DNA of 64,000 bases from Lichenicoccus sp965276875 (GCF_965276875.1 NZ_OZ255701.1:2294001-2358000), one strand, 5' to 3'; numbered from the stretch's first letter, positions 54,959 to 63,848 are shown. Translations and numbers: made by a program. The notes: generated from the sequence alone by a model not told the origin.

Positions 54959-56041
54959 ATGAACGGTGTCACATCGAAGGCGGTCGGCGCGGCGGCGCTG
55001 GCGTTGGGGCTGCTCAACGGCACAGCCGCCTTCGCAGCAAACGTCTCCCACGCCAAGGTGGCATTCCTGATGCCGGACGAGGGCTCGACCCGCTACACGG
55101 AGCACGACCATCCCGGCTTCGTCGCCGAGATGAAGAAGCTCTGCCCGGGCTGCACGGTGCTCTACCAGAACGCGGACGCCGATGCGGCGCGCCAGCAGCA
55201 GCAGTTCAACTCGGTGATTTCCCAGGGTGCAAAGGCGATCGTTCTCGATCCGGTCGACTCCACCTCGGCCGCGTCGCTGGTCCATGAGGCGCAGAGCCAG
55301 GGCATCAAGGTGATCGCCTATGATCGGCCGATCCCGTCCGCCAAGGCCGACTACTATGTCTCGTTCAACAATCAGCAAATCGGCAAGACGATCGCGCAAT
55401 CGCTGGTCAAGCATCTCAAGGCGACCAATGTGCCGACCACCGGCGACGGTGTCCTCGAGGTCAATGGCTCGCCCACCGATGCCGCGGCCGGCCTGATCAA
55501 GAAGGGTGTTCACCAGGGCCTCGCCGGCAGCGGCTACAAGACGCTCGCCGAATACGACACCCCCGACTGGGAGCCCTCGAAGGCACAGCAGTGGGTCAGT
55601 GGCCAGATCTCGCGCTTCGGCAAGAAGATCGTCGGCGTGGTCGCGGCCAATGACGGCACCGGCGGTGGCGCGATCGCGGCCTTCAAGGCGGCTGGCGTCA
55701 ATCCGGTCCCGCCGGTCACCGGCAACGACGCCACCATCGCCGGATTGCAGCTCATTATCGCCGGCGACCAGTACAACACCATCTCCAAGCCGAGCGAAAT
55801 CGTCGCGGCCGCCGCGGCGAAGGTCGCCATGAGCCTGCTCCGGGGCGAGACACCAAAGGCCGACACCACCTTGTTCGGCACGCCGACGCAGCTCTTCACC
55901 CCGACGTTGATCACCGCCGGCGACATCAAGGCGGATATCATCAACAAGAAGGTCAATGGCCAGCCGATCGAGCCGGCTTCCGTGCTCTGCACCGGCCGCT
56001 ACTCCGCGGGTTGTGAGAAGCTCGGCATCTCGACGCCCTGA
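54959..56041 (+). CDS. xylF: Xylose-type ABC importer, periplasmic binding protein
   Basis: The 360-residue protein has a Sec signal (A-A-A-L-A-L-G-L-L-N-G-T-A-A-F-A-A) and a type I binding fold with A-F-L-M-P-D, Y-D-R-P-I-P (sugar contact), N-G-S-P-T-D and A-A-N-D-G-T-G-G-G. These match XylF-like proteins. It is followed by the ATPase and permease genes. Xylose is the best guess from family resemblance; no xylose enzymes lie nearby. Confidence 0.88.
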   Translation: MNGVTSKAVGAAALALGLLNGTAAFAANVSHAKVAFLMPDEGSTRYTEHDHPGFVAEMKKLCPGCTVLYQNADADAARQQQQFNSVISQGAKAIVLDPVDSTSAASLVHEAQSQGIKVIAYDRPIPSAKADYYVSFNNQQIGKTIAQSLVKHLKATNVPTTGDGVLEVNGSPTDAAAGLIKKGVHQGLAGSGYKTLAEYDTPDWEPSKAQQWVSGQISRFGKKIVGVVAANDGTGGGAIAAFKAAGVNPVPPVTGNDATIAGLQLIIAGDQYNTISKPSEIVAAAAAKVAMSLLRGETPKADTTLFGTPTQLFTPTLITAGDIKADIINKKVNGQPIEPASVLCTGRYSAGCEKLGISTP

Positions 56042-56058
56042 AGCACGTTGTTCAGCGA

Positions 56059-56090
56059 CCCCCGCACATCCTAAGACAGGTATGCGGGGG
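56059..56090 (+). other. Strong mRNA hairpin between binding-protein and ATPase genes
   Basis: CCCCCGCA (56059-56066) and TGCGGGGG (56083-56090) form a perfect 8-bp GC stem. No T-run follows. Hairpins in this position often stabilise the binding-protein mRNA or partly stop transcription, so that more binding protein than ATPase is made. That role is inferred. Confidence 0.6.
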
Positions 56091-56147
56091 CGCTGGACGC
56101 TCTCTCTTCATCGGCCCTATCCTCCAGACGTCTAAAAGGTTGCCCGC

Positions 56148-56969
56148 ATGACAGAACCTTCGCAGCGGCCGGTGCCTGCAAGCGAGGTCGTGCTTAGCCT
56201 CAGCGGCATCTCCAAGAATTTCGGCGCGGTCTCCGCACTCACTGATATCGATCTGGAGGTGCACGCGGGAGAGGTGGTGGCACTGGTCGGCGATAACGGC
56301 GCCGGCAAGTCGACTCTGGTCAAGATCCTGGCCGGCGTCCACCAGGCCAGTTCCGGTACAATGACCTTTCGCGGCAAACCCGTGACCCTCGCCGATCCGA
56401 GTGCGTCGCTTTCGCTTGGTATCGCCACGGTCTTTCAGGACCTGGCACTTTGCGAGAACCTGGACGTGGTCGCCAACATCTTCCTCGGCAAGGAATTGCA
56501 TCCGGTGCAGCTCGACGAGGTCGCCATGGAAACCCGCGCCTGGACGTTGCTGCGCGAGCTGTCGGCACGCATCCCGAGCGTGCGCGAGGCGGTGGTCTCG
56601 CTCTCCGGCGGTCAGCGCCAGACGGTCGCCATCGCACGGTCGCTGCTTCTCGATCCCAAGCTCATCCTGCTCGACGAGCCCACCGCGGCCCTCGGCGTCG
56701 CGCAGACCGCCGAGGTGCTCGACCTGATCGAACGGGTGCGCGATCGCGGCCTCGGTGTCGTGATGATCAGCCATAACATGGAGGACGTGCGCGCCGTCGC
56801 TGACCGTATCGTCGTGCTGCGGTTGGGCCGCAACAACGGCACCTTCTATCCCGATGCCTCAAACCAGGAATTGGTCAGCGCCATTACCGGCGCCTCGGAC
56901 AATTCGGTGTCGCGCAGGTCTGGGCGGCGCCGTGCCCAGCATGAACTCACCCAGGAACAACACCCTTGA
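56148..56969 (+). CDS. xylG: Xylose-type ABC importer, ATP-binding protein (single domain)
   Basis: The 273-residue ATPase has Walker A G-D-N-G-A-G-K-S-T, signature L-S-G-G-Q-R-Q-T-V and Walker B L-I-L-L-D-E-P-T. It has only one ATPase domain, unlike the duplicated XylG of E. coli, so it should act as a homodimer. Its stop overlaps the permease start. Confidence 0.88.
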   Translation: MTEPSQRPVPASEVVLSLSGISKNFGAVSALTDIDLEVHAGEVVALVGDNGAGKSTLVKILAGVHQASSGTMTFRGKPVTLADPSASLSLGIATVFQDLALCENLDVVANIFLGKELHPVQLDEVAMETRAWTLLRELSARIPSVREAVVSLSGGQRQTVAIARSLLLDPKLILLDEPTAALGVAQTAEVLDLIERVRDRGLGVVMISHNMEDVRAVADRIVVLRLGRNNGTFYPDASNQELVSAITGASDNSVSRRSGRRRAQHELTQEQHP

Positions 56970-58237
56970 GCACTGACAGCACCGGCAATCTCAAGGCGAG
57001 CCCGCCAACCGGCCCGTTGCTCGATCGAAGCGACGAGCGGGTAAAGCATGCCACCGGCTTTGGTGGCGCGATCCGGGCCTTTCTCGATCGCGTCCGGTCC
57101 GGCGAACTCGGCGCACTGCCGGTCGTCATCGGCCTGGTGATCATCTGGACCGTGTTCGAGAGCCTCAACACGGTGTTCCTGTCGAGCAACAACCTGGTCA
57201 ACCTGCTGTTCGACTCCTCGACCGTTGGCGTGATCTCGCTCGGCATCGTCTGCATCCTGATGGTCGGCGAGATCGACCTGTCGGTCGGCTCGATGAGCGG
57301 CTTCGCCTCGGCGATGGTCGGCGTGCTCTGGGTCAACACAGGCTGGCCGGTATGGCTCGCGGTGCTCGCCGCACTCGCGGCAGGGGCGATCGTCGGCCTG
57401 ATCTACGCGCAGCTCTTCAACCGTTTCGGCATGCCGAGCTTCGTCTCGACCCTGGCCGGTCTGCTCGCCATCCTGGGCCTGCAGCTCTACATCCTCGGCC
57501 AGAGCGGATCGATCAACCTGCCCTACGGTTCGGCAATGGTGAATATCGGCCAGTCCTTGTTCATGCCGCACATCGTCGCCTTCATCATCGCACTCGTACC
57601 CGGCATCGTTATCTTTGCCACCGGCTACCGGACCGCGGTACGCCGTCGTCAGGCCGGCCTGTCGGCGCAGTCGCTCAATGCGATGCTGATCCGCGCGCTG
57701 GTGCTCACGGTCGTGCTCGAGGTGATTGCGTTCTATCTCAATCTGGATCGCGGCGTGCCATGGATGTTCGGCTTCTTCGTCGGCCTGGTCGTGGCATTGA
57801 ACTATGCGCTGACCCGGACGATCTGGGGACGCTGGATCACCGCGGTCGGTGGCAACCGTGAGGCAGCGCGGCGCGCCGGTATCAACGTCAGGCTGATCTA
57901 TACCAGCGCCTTCGTGCTCTGCTCGGTGCTTGCGGCCATCGGCGGCGTGCTCTCGTCGGCACGCCTGGCCTCCGCAAGCCAGCAGGCCGGCACCGGTGAC
58001 GTCAACCTCGACGCGATCGCGGCGGCGGTCATCGGCGGCACGAGCCTGTTCGGCGGTCGCGGCAGCGCCTACTCAGCACTTCTTGGCATCATCGTCATCG
58101 AGTCGATTTCCAATGGGCTGACGCTGCTCGATCTTTCGTCTTCGTTGCGTTACATGATCACCGGCGGCGTGCTCGCCATTGCGGTCATCGTCGACTCGCT
58201 GGCACGGCGCTCACGCGTGTCGCATGGTCGCGCCTGA
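56966..58237 (+). CDS. xylH: Xylose-type ABC importer, permease
   Basis: The 423-residue membrane protein has many hydrophobic segments, V-G-E-I-D-L-S-V-G-S-M-S-G and G-G-N-R-E-A-A-R-R-A-G-I-N-V, the contact loop for the ATPase. Its length and split hydrophobic profile fit XylH, which is larger than RbsC. The start is TTG at 56966, overlapping the ATPase stop (TTGA). It ends 23 bp before the tRNA. Confidence 0.88.
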   Translation: MSTDSTGNLKASPPTGPLLDRSDERVKHATGFGGAIRAFLDRVRSGELGALPVVIGLVIIWTVFESLNTVFLSSNNLVNLLFDSSTVGVISLGIVCILMVGEIDLSVGSMSGFASAMVGVLWVNTGWPVWLAVLAALAAGAIVGLIYAQLFNRFGMPSFVSTLAGLLAILGLQLYILGQSGSINLPYGSAMVNIGQSLFMPHIVAFIIALVPGIVIFATGYRTAVRRRQAGLSAQSLNAMLIRALVLTVVLEVIAFYLNLDRGVPWMFGFFVGLVVALNYALTRTIWGRWITAVGGNREAARRAGINVRLIYTSAFVLCSVLAAIGGVLSSARLASASQQAGTGDVNLDAIAAAVIGGTSLFGGRGSAYSALLGIIVIESISNGLTLLDLSSSLRYMITGGVLAIAVIVDSLARRSRVSHGRA

Positions 58238-58260
58238 TCACAAGGATTTCTGCAAGGCGG

Positions 58261-58336
58261 TGGTGGAGCTGAGGGGAATCGAACCCCTGACCTCCTCATT
58301 GCGAACGAGGCGCTCTACCAACTGAGCTACAGCCCC
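58261..58336 (-). tRNA. tRNA-Ala (anticodon CGC)
   Basis: The minus strand folds as a 76-nt cloverleaf: acceptor GGGGCTG/CAGCTCC (one G-T pair), anticodon stem CCTCG/TGAGG with loop TTCGCAA (anticodon CGC), T-arm AGGGG-TTCGATT-CCCCT, and an encoded CCA. Confidence 0.94.
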
Positions 58337-58458
58337 GCCTTGCAGGGGCCGGAAAATAGCCAAGGCCGGGTTTAAGTCAAGCACTGCCGCAGGATCCCGA
58401 CGTTGCGCAGCCCTGCCGGTGTCGCTAGCTTCCGGCATCCTCTGCGGAGCGTTTGCGC

Positions 58459-58782
58459 GTGCTTCTGGCCAGTATTTTCCGGCTTCTTTTCCTGCTGATC
58501 AGCCTCTTCTCCTGGGCGATCATCCTTTCGGCGGTATTCAGCATGCTGTTTGCCTTCGGGGTGCTCGACACCCGCAACCGTCTGGTCTGGAGCATAGGCA
58601 ACTTCCTCAACCGCCTCACCGACCCAGTGCTGGCGCCGGTCCGCAGGGTGCTGCCGCTGTTCGGCAACATCGACCTGTCGCCTCTGGTGGTGCTGCTCCT
58701 GCTGCAATATGTCGTGTCGCCGTTGCTGGCCGAACTTGAAATGCGAATTGCCATGACCGGGTTCGATGCAGGCGGGTCCTGA
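58459..58782 (+). CDS. YggT-family membrane protein
   Basis: The ~107-residue protein has two hydrophobic regions (about 5-35 and 68-92) separated by R-L-T-D-P-V-L-A-P-V-R-R, the usual YggT signature. YggT proteins are linked to cell shape, division or stress in various bacteria. A TTG at 58453 is an alternative start; GTG at 58459 has GGAG 9 bp ahead. Confidence 0.85.
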   Translation: MLLASIFRLLFLLISLFSWAIILSAVFSMLFAFGVLDTRNRLVWSIGNFLNRLTDPVLAPVRRVLPLFGNIDLSPLVVLLLLQYVVSPLLAELEMRIAMTGFDAGGS

Positions 58783-59080
58783 ACGCAGTCCTTGATTCCC
58801 AACCACCAAATCGCTAAGTGAGCGATCGGCGCGCCGCGCGCGCTCGATATGTCCATACCCTTTTGAGGGTTTTCCTGGCGCGGACGGGATGCCGCCACCG
58901 CAGGAACGACGTCATCGGCCCATAACGCGACTCCATCCCCCCAGGCCGTGGCGGCCCGAATGGCTTCGGTAAGCCATCCCTTCTTCAATCCATCCGCGAT
59001 CATGCGTGCTTGAACCTTCCCTTGTTCGGAATGGTCCTGTTCGAGCGTGATCCTGACCCTGGCGCCAGGAGGCGCCCCGA
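58783..59080. other. Promoter region of the helicase gene
   Basis: No gene is visible in these 298 bp. The region should hold the promoter and leader of the DEAD-box gene; cold-shock-type leaders are common for such genes, but no clear box is seen. GCCAGGAGGCGCCCCGA just before the start contains the ribosome-binding site. Confidence 0.35.
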
Positions 59081-60328
59081 ATGACCAGTTTTGCCGATCT
59101 CAAACTCGCCGAACCCTTGCTGCGTGCACTTCACGAAGAGGGTTATACGGAGCCGACGCCGATCCAGGTGGGTGCGATCCCGCATCTGCTGCATGGCCGC
59201 GACCTGCTGGGCCTAGCCCAGACCGGCACCGGCAAGACCGCGGCGTTCGCGCTGCCGATCCTGCAACGGCTCTCCAGCCATCGCCACCCGGCCAAGCCAA
59301 AAGGCGCGCGCGTCCTGGTGCTGGCGCCGACTCGCGAGCTTGCCTCGCAGATCGACGCCAGCTTTGTCACCTACGGCCGCCACATGCGCCTGTCGCACGC
59401 CGTCGTGTTCGGCGGTGTTGGCCAGGGACGCCAGGTTGATGCGCTGCGACGCGGCGTCGATGTGCTGGTCGCAGCCCCCGGGCGCCTACTCGACCTGATC
59501 GGGCAGGGCCATATCGACCTGTCCTCGGTCGAGGTGCTGGTGCTCGACGAAGCCGACCGCATGCTCGATATGGGCTTCGTTCGCGATATTCGTCGCGTCG
59601 TCTCGATGCTGCCGCGCGAGCGTCAGACCCTGCTGTTCTCCGCCACCATGCCGAAGAGCATCGCTGAACTCGCGTCCGGACTACTGCGCGACCCGGCGCG
59701 CGTCGAAGTGACGCCGCCCTCGACCACCGTCGAGCGGGTCCGCCAGGCGGTGATGTTCGTCGAGGAAAGCGACAAGAAGGCAGCCACACTGATGCTGCTG
59801 AAATCGCCCAAGGTGCAGCGCGCCATCGTCTTTACCCTGATGAAGCACGAAGCCAACAAGGTCTCGGAGTTCCTCTGCAAGTCGGGGATCGTCGCCGAGG
59901 CGATCCACGGCAACAAGTCCCAGGGAGCGCGCGAGCGGGCGATGGCCGGGTTCCGCTCCGGTCAGGTCAAGGTGCTCGTCGCCACCGACATCGCCGCGCG
60001 CGGCATCGACGTCGACGATGTGAGCCACGTGTTCAACTATGATCTGCCCAACGTACCGGAAAGCTACGTGCACCGGATCGGCCGCACCGCGCGTGCCGGG
60101 CGGGACGGCTGGGCGGTCTCGCTATGCGACTCCGAGCAGCGCGCCTGGCTACGCGACATCGAACGCGAGATTGGTCAAAATATTCCGGTGTTCGCCGATC
60201 ATCCACACCATTCCGAGGGGGCGCGCCAATCGACCAAGCGGCCGCCTGTATTGGGCGGCGGTGGCGGCCAGAGAGGCGGCCGCAATCAGGGCCGCGGCGG
60301 CCGCCCAGGAGCGCGGCGCGCCGCCTGA
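59081..60328 (+). CDS. rhlE: DEAD-box ATP-dependent RNA helicase (RhlE type)
   Basis: The 415-residue helicase has the Q motif, A-Q-T-G-T-G-K-T, P-T-R-E-L-A, L-D-E-A-D-R-M, S-A-T, and H-R-I-G-R-T-A-R-A-G. The tail is Gly/Arg-rich (G-G-G-G-G-Q-R-G-G-R-N-Q) for RNA binding. These helicases remodel ribosomal and messenger RNA, often in the cold. AGGAGG precedes the start. Confidence 0.94.
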   Translation: MTSFADLKLAEPLLRALHEEGYTEPTPIQVGAIPHLLHGRDLLGLAQTGTGKTAAFALPILQRLSSHRHPAKPKGARVLVLAPTRELASQIDASFVTYGRHMRLSHAVVFGGVGQGRQVDALRRGVDVLVAAPGRLLDLIGQGHIDLSSVEVLVLDEADRMLDMGFVRDIRRVVSMLPRERQTLLFSATMPKSIAELASGLLRDPARVEVTPPSTTVERVRQAVMFVEESDKKAATLMLLKSPKVQRAIVFTLMKHEANKVSEFLCKSGIVAEAIHGNKSQGARERAMAGFRSGQVKVLVATDIAARGIDVDDVSHVFNYDLPNVPESYVHRIGRTARAGRDGWAVSLCDSEQRAWLRDIEREIGQNIPVFADHPHHSEGARQSTKRPPVLGGGGGQRGGRNQGRGGRPGARRAA

Positions 60329-60361
60329 CGCAAAAAATTCTTGTGCGGCGCAACAAAGGTG

Positions 60362-60390
60362 TTGACGTGGCACCAGGGCGCTGCCATTAT
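60362..60390 (+). promoter_or_regulatory. Sigma-70-like promoter for a candidate small RNA
   Basis: TTGACG (60362-60367) and CATTAT (60385-60390) are spaced by exactly 17 bp. The match to TTGACA/TATAAT is 5 of 6 and 4 of 6. It lies 34 bp after the helicase stop and points to a transcript ending at a strong terminator. Confidence 0.55.
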
Positions 60391-60396
60391 CACAAC

Positions 60397-60476
60397 CGCG
60401 GCGCTGCTTAGGCGCGCCGCATCTTGGACGTTTCCTCCCTAAACTTGGGCGGCGCCTCGTGCGCCGCCTTTTTTTT
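60397..60476 (+). ncRNA. Candidate ~80-nt small RNA with anti-Shine-Dalgarno loop
   Basis: The predicted transcript has a 5' hairpin (stem GCGGCGC/GCGCCGC, 60398-60420), a single-stranded stretch with TTTCCTCCCT (60431-60440), and a 3' intrinsic terminator. The CCTCC core can pair with ribosome-binding sites. This layout (hairpin, C/U-rich open loop, terminator) is seen in alphaproteobacterial sRNAs such as the CcsR/cuckoo type. No protein-coding frame is evident. It could instead be the 3' end of the helicase mRNA. Confidence 0.5.
60448..60476 (+). terminator. Intrinsic terminator
   Basis: GGCGGCGC (60448-60455), a 5-nt loop, GCGCCGCC (60461-60468) and eight T form a textbook Rho-independent terminator. 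It would end the candidate sRNA and any read-through from the helicase gene. Confidence 0.9.
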
Positions 60477-60566
60477 GGCATCAGCGCGGTTTGCCCGCAG
60501 TCTGAGCATCCTTGGTGCTGCATTCCCGTTAACGCCAGGACGGTCCCTATCCGCCCGAGGTGAACG

Positions 60567-61697
60567 ATGCTGATTTCGACGCGCCTGCATGGGGTGATCG
60601 ACTACGCCGCAGCCTCACTGCTTGGCATGCTCGCAACACGACGGGTGCTGACCGCTCCGGTGAGCCGCAGCCTGGGCATCGTCAGCCTGGTCCATGCCGG
60701 CTATGCCACGCAGACCGACTACGAGGCTGGTCTCGCAGCCAAGCTCACCATGCGCCAGCACCTTGCTCTCGACACGGTTGGTGCCGCCGCGTTGTGCGCT
60801 GCCGGCGCCCTGTTGCGTGGACAGCCGGCTTGGCAGCGTGGGCTGCTGATCGGACTGGGTCTTGCCGAGCTCGTGACGGTCAATCTCAGCAGCGCCGAAC
60901 CGATGAGCGGACCCGGGCAGAATGCCGGGCCGGTCGACCGTCTCCTGCAGAACCCGGCGCTCCCCGACGACCAGGTCGGCTATCCGCCGCTCGACACGCC
61001 AAAGCCCGTGGCACCCGACATCTTCGTCATCGACAGCCTGCTGCCTGGGCAAATCGGCCGCGTATTGCCGGTCCGGATGACGGTCATTCGATTGCCGAAC
61101 GACGATCTGATTCTGGTCTCGCCGACCCGCTTCAGCGCCGAGTTACGCGACAAGCTCGAGATGCTGGGCCGGATACGCCATCTGGTGGCGCCAAGCCTGG
61201 TGCATTGGATGTTTCTCAAGGACTGGCAGAGCGCGTGTCCGGACACGACAAGCTGGGCGGCGCAGGGGCTGCGTGGACGCGGACAGGTACGCAGGAGCGG
61301 TGTTCGCCTGGATCGCGACCTCAGCGACATCTCCCCGCCGGAATGGGGCGGCGTGATTGAGATGGAGACGATTACGGGCAGTTTCGGCTTTCGCGAGACG
61401 GCCTTGTTCCATACGCCGACACGCACGCTGCTGTTGGCTGACCTGGTCATCAACCTCGAGATCTGGAAGCTGCCGGTGCTGGTCCGTCCGCTGGTGCGGA
61501 TGTTCGGGTCCATGGCGCCGGACGGAATGCCGCCGCCTTATGTCAGGGCGATCGTGCGCGGCGGCCGACCGGCGGCAATCGCCGCGGCCCGGCGCCTGAT
61601 CGGCCGACAGCCGGAACGAGTGATTTTCGCGCACGGACGATGGTTCGAGACCGATGCGACCGTGGCGCTGCAGCGCTCATTGCGCTGGCTCCTGTGA
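60567..61697 (+). CDS. DUF4336-like protein with N-terminal membrane segments
   Basis: The 376-residue protein has a partly hydrophobic N-terminal ~115 residues (several short helices, perhaps 3-4 membrane segments). The C-terminal ~240 residues begin at I-F-V-I-D-S-L-L-P and look like the DUF4336 type (R-M-T-V-I-R-L-P-N-D-D-L-I-L-V-S-P). That group resembles metallo-beta-lactamase-like hydrolases that have lost most metal ligands. The function is unknown. It converges with mucR. Confidence 0.65.
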   Translation: MLISTRLHGVIDYAAASLLGMLATRRVLTAPVSRSLGIVSLVHAGYATQTDYEAGLAAKLTMRQHLALDTVGAAALCAAGALLRGQPAWQRGLLIGLGLAELVTVNLSSAEPMSGPGQNAGPVDRLLQNPALPDDQVGYPPLDTPKPVAPDIFVIDSLLPGQIGRVLPVRMTVIRLPNDDLILVSPTRFSAELRDKLEMLGRIRHLVAPSLVHWMFLKDWQSACPDTTSWAAQGLRGRGQVRRSGVRLDRDLSDISPPEWGGVIEMETITGSFGFRETALFHTPTRTLLLADLVINLEIWKLPVLVRPLVRMFGSMAPDGMPPPYVRAIVRGGRPAAIAAARRLIGRQPERVIFAHGRWFETDATVALQRSLRWLL

Positions 61698-61702
61698 TGC
61701 GT

Positions 61703-62152
61703 TCAGGCGGTAGCCTTGGGCCGGCCGCGACGGCGTGGTTCCGAGGCATTGTCGGCCTTGCGGCCTAAACCGATCTCCTTGGCAAGATCGCTGCGGCGCT
61801 CCGCATAAGACGGGGCAACCATCGGGTACTCGCGCGGCAGACCCCAGCGCTCCCGATACTGGTCGGGGGTCATGCTGTAGGCGCTCTGCAGATGCCGCTT
61901 GAGCATCTTGAGCTTCTTGCCGTCCTCCAGGCAGACGATGTAGTCCGGAAAGACGCTCTTCTTGATCGGGACCGCCGGTACCGGCTTTTCGGGAGCGGCC
62001 GCCTCGATAACGCCGCCCTTGAGTGCGCTCAGCGTCTTGAAGACGTCTTGAATGAGGCCGGGCAGGGCCGAGGCATCGACGGTATTGTTCGATACATGCG
62101 CGCTCACGATCTGGGCGGCGAGTTCCAACGGCTCAACGGCATCATCTGACAT
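61703..62152 (-). CDS. mucR: MucR/Ros-family transcriptional regulator
   Basis: The 149-residue protein has the MucR zinc-finger-like core: I-V-C-L-E-D-G-K-K-L-K-M-L-K-R-H-L (about 72-88), then M-T-P-D-Q-Y-R-E-R-W-G-L and Y-P-M-V-A-P-S-Y-A. MucR proteins are H-NS-like regulators of surface, motility and stress genes in alphaproteobacteria. The frame is open 19 codons upstream, but the ATG at 62152 gives the standard M-S-D-D start. The tail is basic (R-R-R-G-R-P-K). Confidence 0.92.
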   Translation of the reverse strand: MSDDAVEPLELAAQIVSAHVSNNTVDASALPGLIQDVFKTLSALKGGVIEAAAPEKPVPAVPIKKSVFPDYIVCLEDGKKLKMLKRHLQSAYSMTPDQYRERWGLPREYPMVAPSYAERRSDLAKEIGLGRKADNASEPRRRGRPKATA

Positions 62153-62316
62153 TAAAATATACCCGCGGTCTGGACTTGCGAACATAGCGACGAGTTGCGC
62201 TTTTAACAATCGCGGCGCCTCGACGCGCTAACCAATAGTTTTTATGCTTAAGCTGTTCGTCTCCCGGTTGACAACGGCCAGTCTTCGGATCACCAGCCAA
62301 GGCCGGGGAGGCCTCA

Positions 62317-62964
62317 ATGCCGCGTCTCGACATCGCCGTGCGAGGCTTGTTCGCAACGCCCGTGGCTGCGGTCGTGGTTCCGGACAGTGCGGAGCGCAAT
62401 CGCGAACTGACCGAAATCATTCTGCGCAGGCGGGCTGCCACGCCATCGATCCAGGCCTCCAACGCCGGCGGCTGGCACTCCGATCGCGACATCGCAAATT
62501 GGGGCGGTACGCGTGTCAACGAAGTGCTGGATCTCGGCCGCCAGGTAGCCAACCAGCTCACGGCCGATCGAGGTGGCCGCAGAATCAGCCCCAAATGGTC
62601 GCTCCAGGCCTGGGCCAACGTCAATGGACCGGGCGACGGCAATATCAGCCATTACCATCCCGGCAGCTTCTGGTCGGGGACATACTATGTGGAGGATGGC
62701 GGCTGCGGTGCCGACCCAAACCTCGGCGGCGAGTTCGAAATGCTCGATCCGCGCGGTCCGGGTCCGGGGATGTATGCGCCGGCGCTGCAATTCGCCGCCG
62801 AGGGCGTGGCCGCCGCCGGCGCCGGCGAGACCATCCGGCCGAAGCCTGGGCTGTTGTTCGTGTTTCCGTCATGGCTGTTGCATCAGGTCCGGCCGTATCG
62901 CGGCAACGGCCTGCGGATTTCCATCGCCTTCAACCTGGGTTTGCCCAGACCGGGCGTCGAATGA
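62317..62964 (+). CDS. 2OG-Fe(II) oxygenase-like protein (TIGR02466 type)
   Basis: The 215-residue protein resembles the TIGR02466 group of putative 2-oxoglutarate/iron oxygenases: W-S-L-Q-A-W-A-N-V-N in the middle, H-Y-H-P-G-S-F-W-S-G-T-Y-Y-V for the first iron ligand(s), and L-L-H-Q-V-R-P-Y plus R-I-S-I-A-F-N near the end for the second His and the 2-oxoglutarate arginine. Such enzymes hydroxylate proteins or small molecules. Its stop overlaps the GlpR start (ATGA), so the two are coupled. Confidence 0.8.
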   Translation: MPRLDIAVRGLFATPVAAVVVPDSAERNRELTEIILRRRAATPSIQASNAGGWHSDRDIANWGGTRVNEVLDLGRQVANQLTADRGGRRISPKWSLQAWANVNGPGDGNISHYHPGSFWSGTYYVEDGGCGADPNLGGEFEMLDPRGPGPGMYAPALQFAAEGVAAAGAGETIRPKPGLLFVFPSWLLHQVRPYRGNGLRISIAFNLGLPRPGVE

Positions 62965-63779
62965 AAGAGCAGCCAAATCCGATCTCGCGCCGTCAGCGTG
63001 ACATCGCGGCATTGATCCGTCAGAGCGGTCGCGTCGCGGTCGACGAACTTGCCGCGCGCTTCGATGTCACCGCGCAGACCATCCGGCGCGACCTCGCCGA
63101 ACTCAGCGGCGCCCGGATCATCACCCGCACGCATGGCGGTGCGGTGGTCGCCTCGGGGGTCGAAAACCTTGCCTACGATGCCCGCAAGCTGGTCGCCCAC
63201 GACGCCAAGGCGCGCATCGGCCAGGCCGCGGCCAAGCTGATCCCCGACCACTCCTCTTTGTTCATCAATCTCGGCACCACGACCGAGGAGGTGGCACAGT
63301 GCATCGCCGGCCACGAGGGTCTGCTGGTGGTGACCAATAACATCAACGTCGCCAACGCGCTGTATCGCAACAGTTCGATCAGCGTCATCATCACCGGTGG
63401 CACCATACGCGCCAGCGACGGTGGCATCGTCGGGCGCATGGCGGCCGAGACCGTTCGCCAGTTCAAGGTCGACACAGCCATCATCGGCACCTCGGCGATC
63501 GACGAGGACGGTACCCTGCTCGATTACGATTTGCGCGAGGTGCAGGTCTCGCGCGCCTTCATCGAGAACGCGCACCGGGTCGTGCTGGTGACCGACAGCA
63601 GCAAGTTCAGCCGGCGTGCGCCCGTGCGGATCGGCCGGCTGGACGAGATCGACGTGCTGGTCACCGAGCGACTGCCGAGTGTGGCCGTCGCCGAAATGTG
63701 CGAGCGCCTGAAGATCGAGGTGATCGAGACCGGGGCGCCGGAGGCAGCCTGCCCCGTACGGGACACCAGCGACGATTGA
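62961..63779 (+). CDS. glpR: DeoR-family repressor, probably GlpR
   Basis: The 272-residue protein has the DeoR helix-turn-helix (V-D-E-L-A-A-R-F-D-V-T-A-Q-T-I-R-R-D-L, about 27-45) and the sugar-phosphate effector domain (I-N-L-G-T-T-T-E-E-V near 102; G-T-S-A-I-D-E-D-G). It lies directly before glpD, so regulation by glycerol-3-phosphate is likely. A frame open far upstream is an artefact of the overlapping oxygenase gene. Confidence 0.88.
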   Translation: MKEQPNPISRRQRDIAALIRQSGRVAVDELAARFDVTAQTIRRDLAELSGARIITRTHGGAVVASGVENLAYDARKLVAHDAKARIGQAAAKLIPDHSSLFINLGTTTEEVAQCIAGHEGLLVVTNNINVANALYRNSSISVIITGGTIRASDGGIVGRMAAETVRQFKVDTAIIGTSAIDEDGTLLDYDLREVQVSRAFIENAHRVVLVTDSSKFSRRAPVRIGRLDEIDVLVTERLPSVAVAEMCERLKIEVIETGAPEAACPVRDTSDD

Positions 63780-63848
63780 TCATTATGATCGTTCTGGCGC
63801 GCGTTTTTTGCGCTTGTGCTTTCGTTTTGTTCGTGGGCTAACTGACTC
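63778..63848. promoter_or_regulatory. Candidate GlpR operator region before glpD
   Basis: A perfect 13-bp palindrome (GATCAT-T-ATGATC, 63778-63790) overlaps the glpR stop. It is followed by T-rich repeats with TTTCG and GTTCG steps (about 63821-63836), similar in flavour to DeoR/GlpR boxes. No experiment-like evidence; position is suggestive. Confidence 0.35.

Noticed and set aside
58238..58438. 66-codon minus-strand frame over tRNA-Ala
   Set aside because: It is a common false protein produced by translating a tRNA gene; the cloverleaf explains the sequence.
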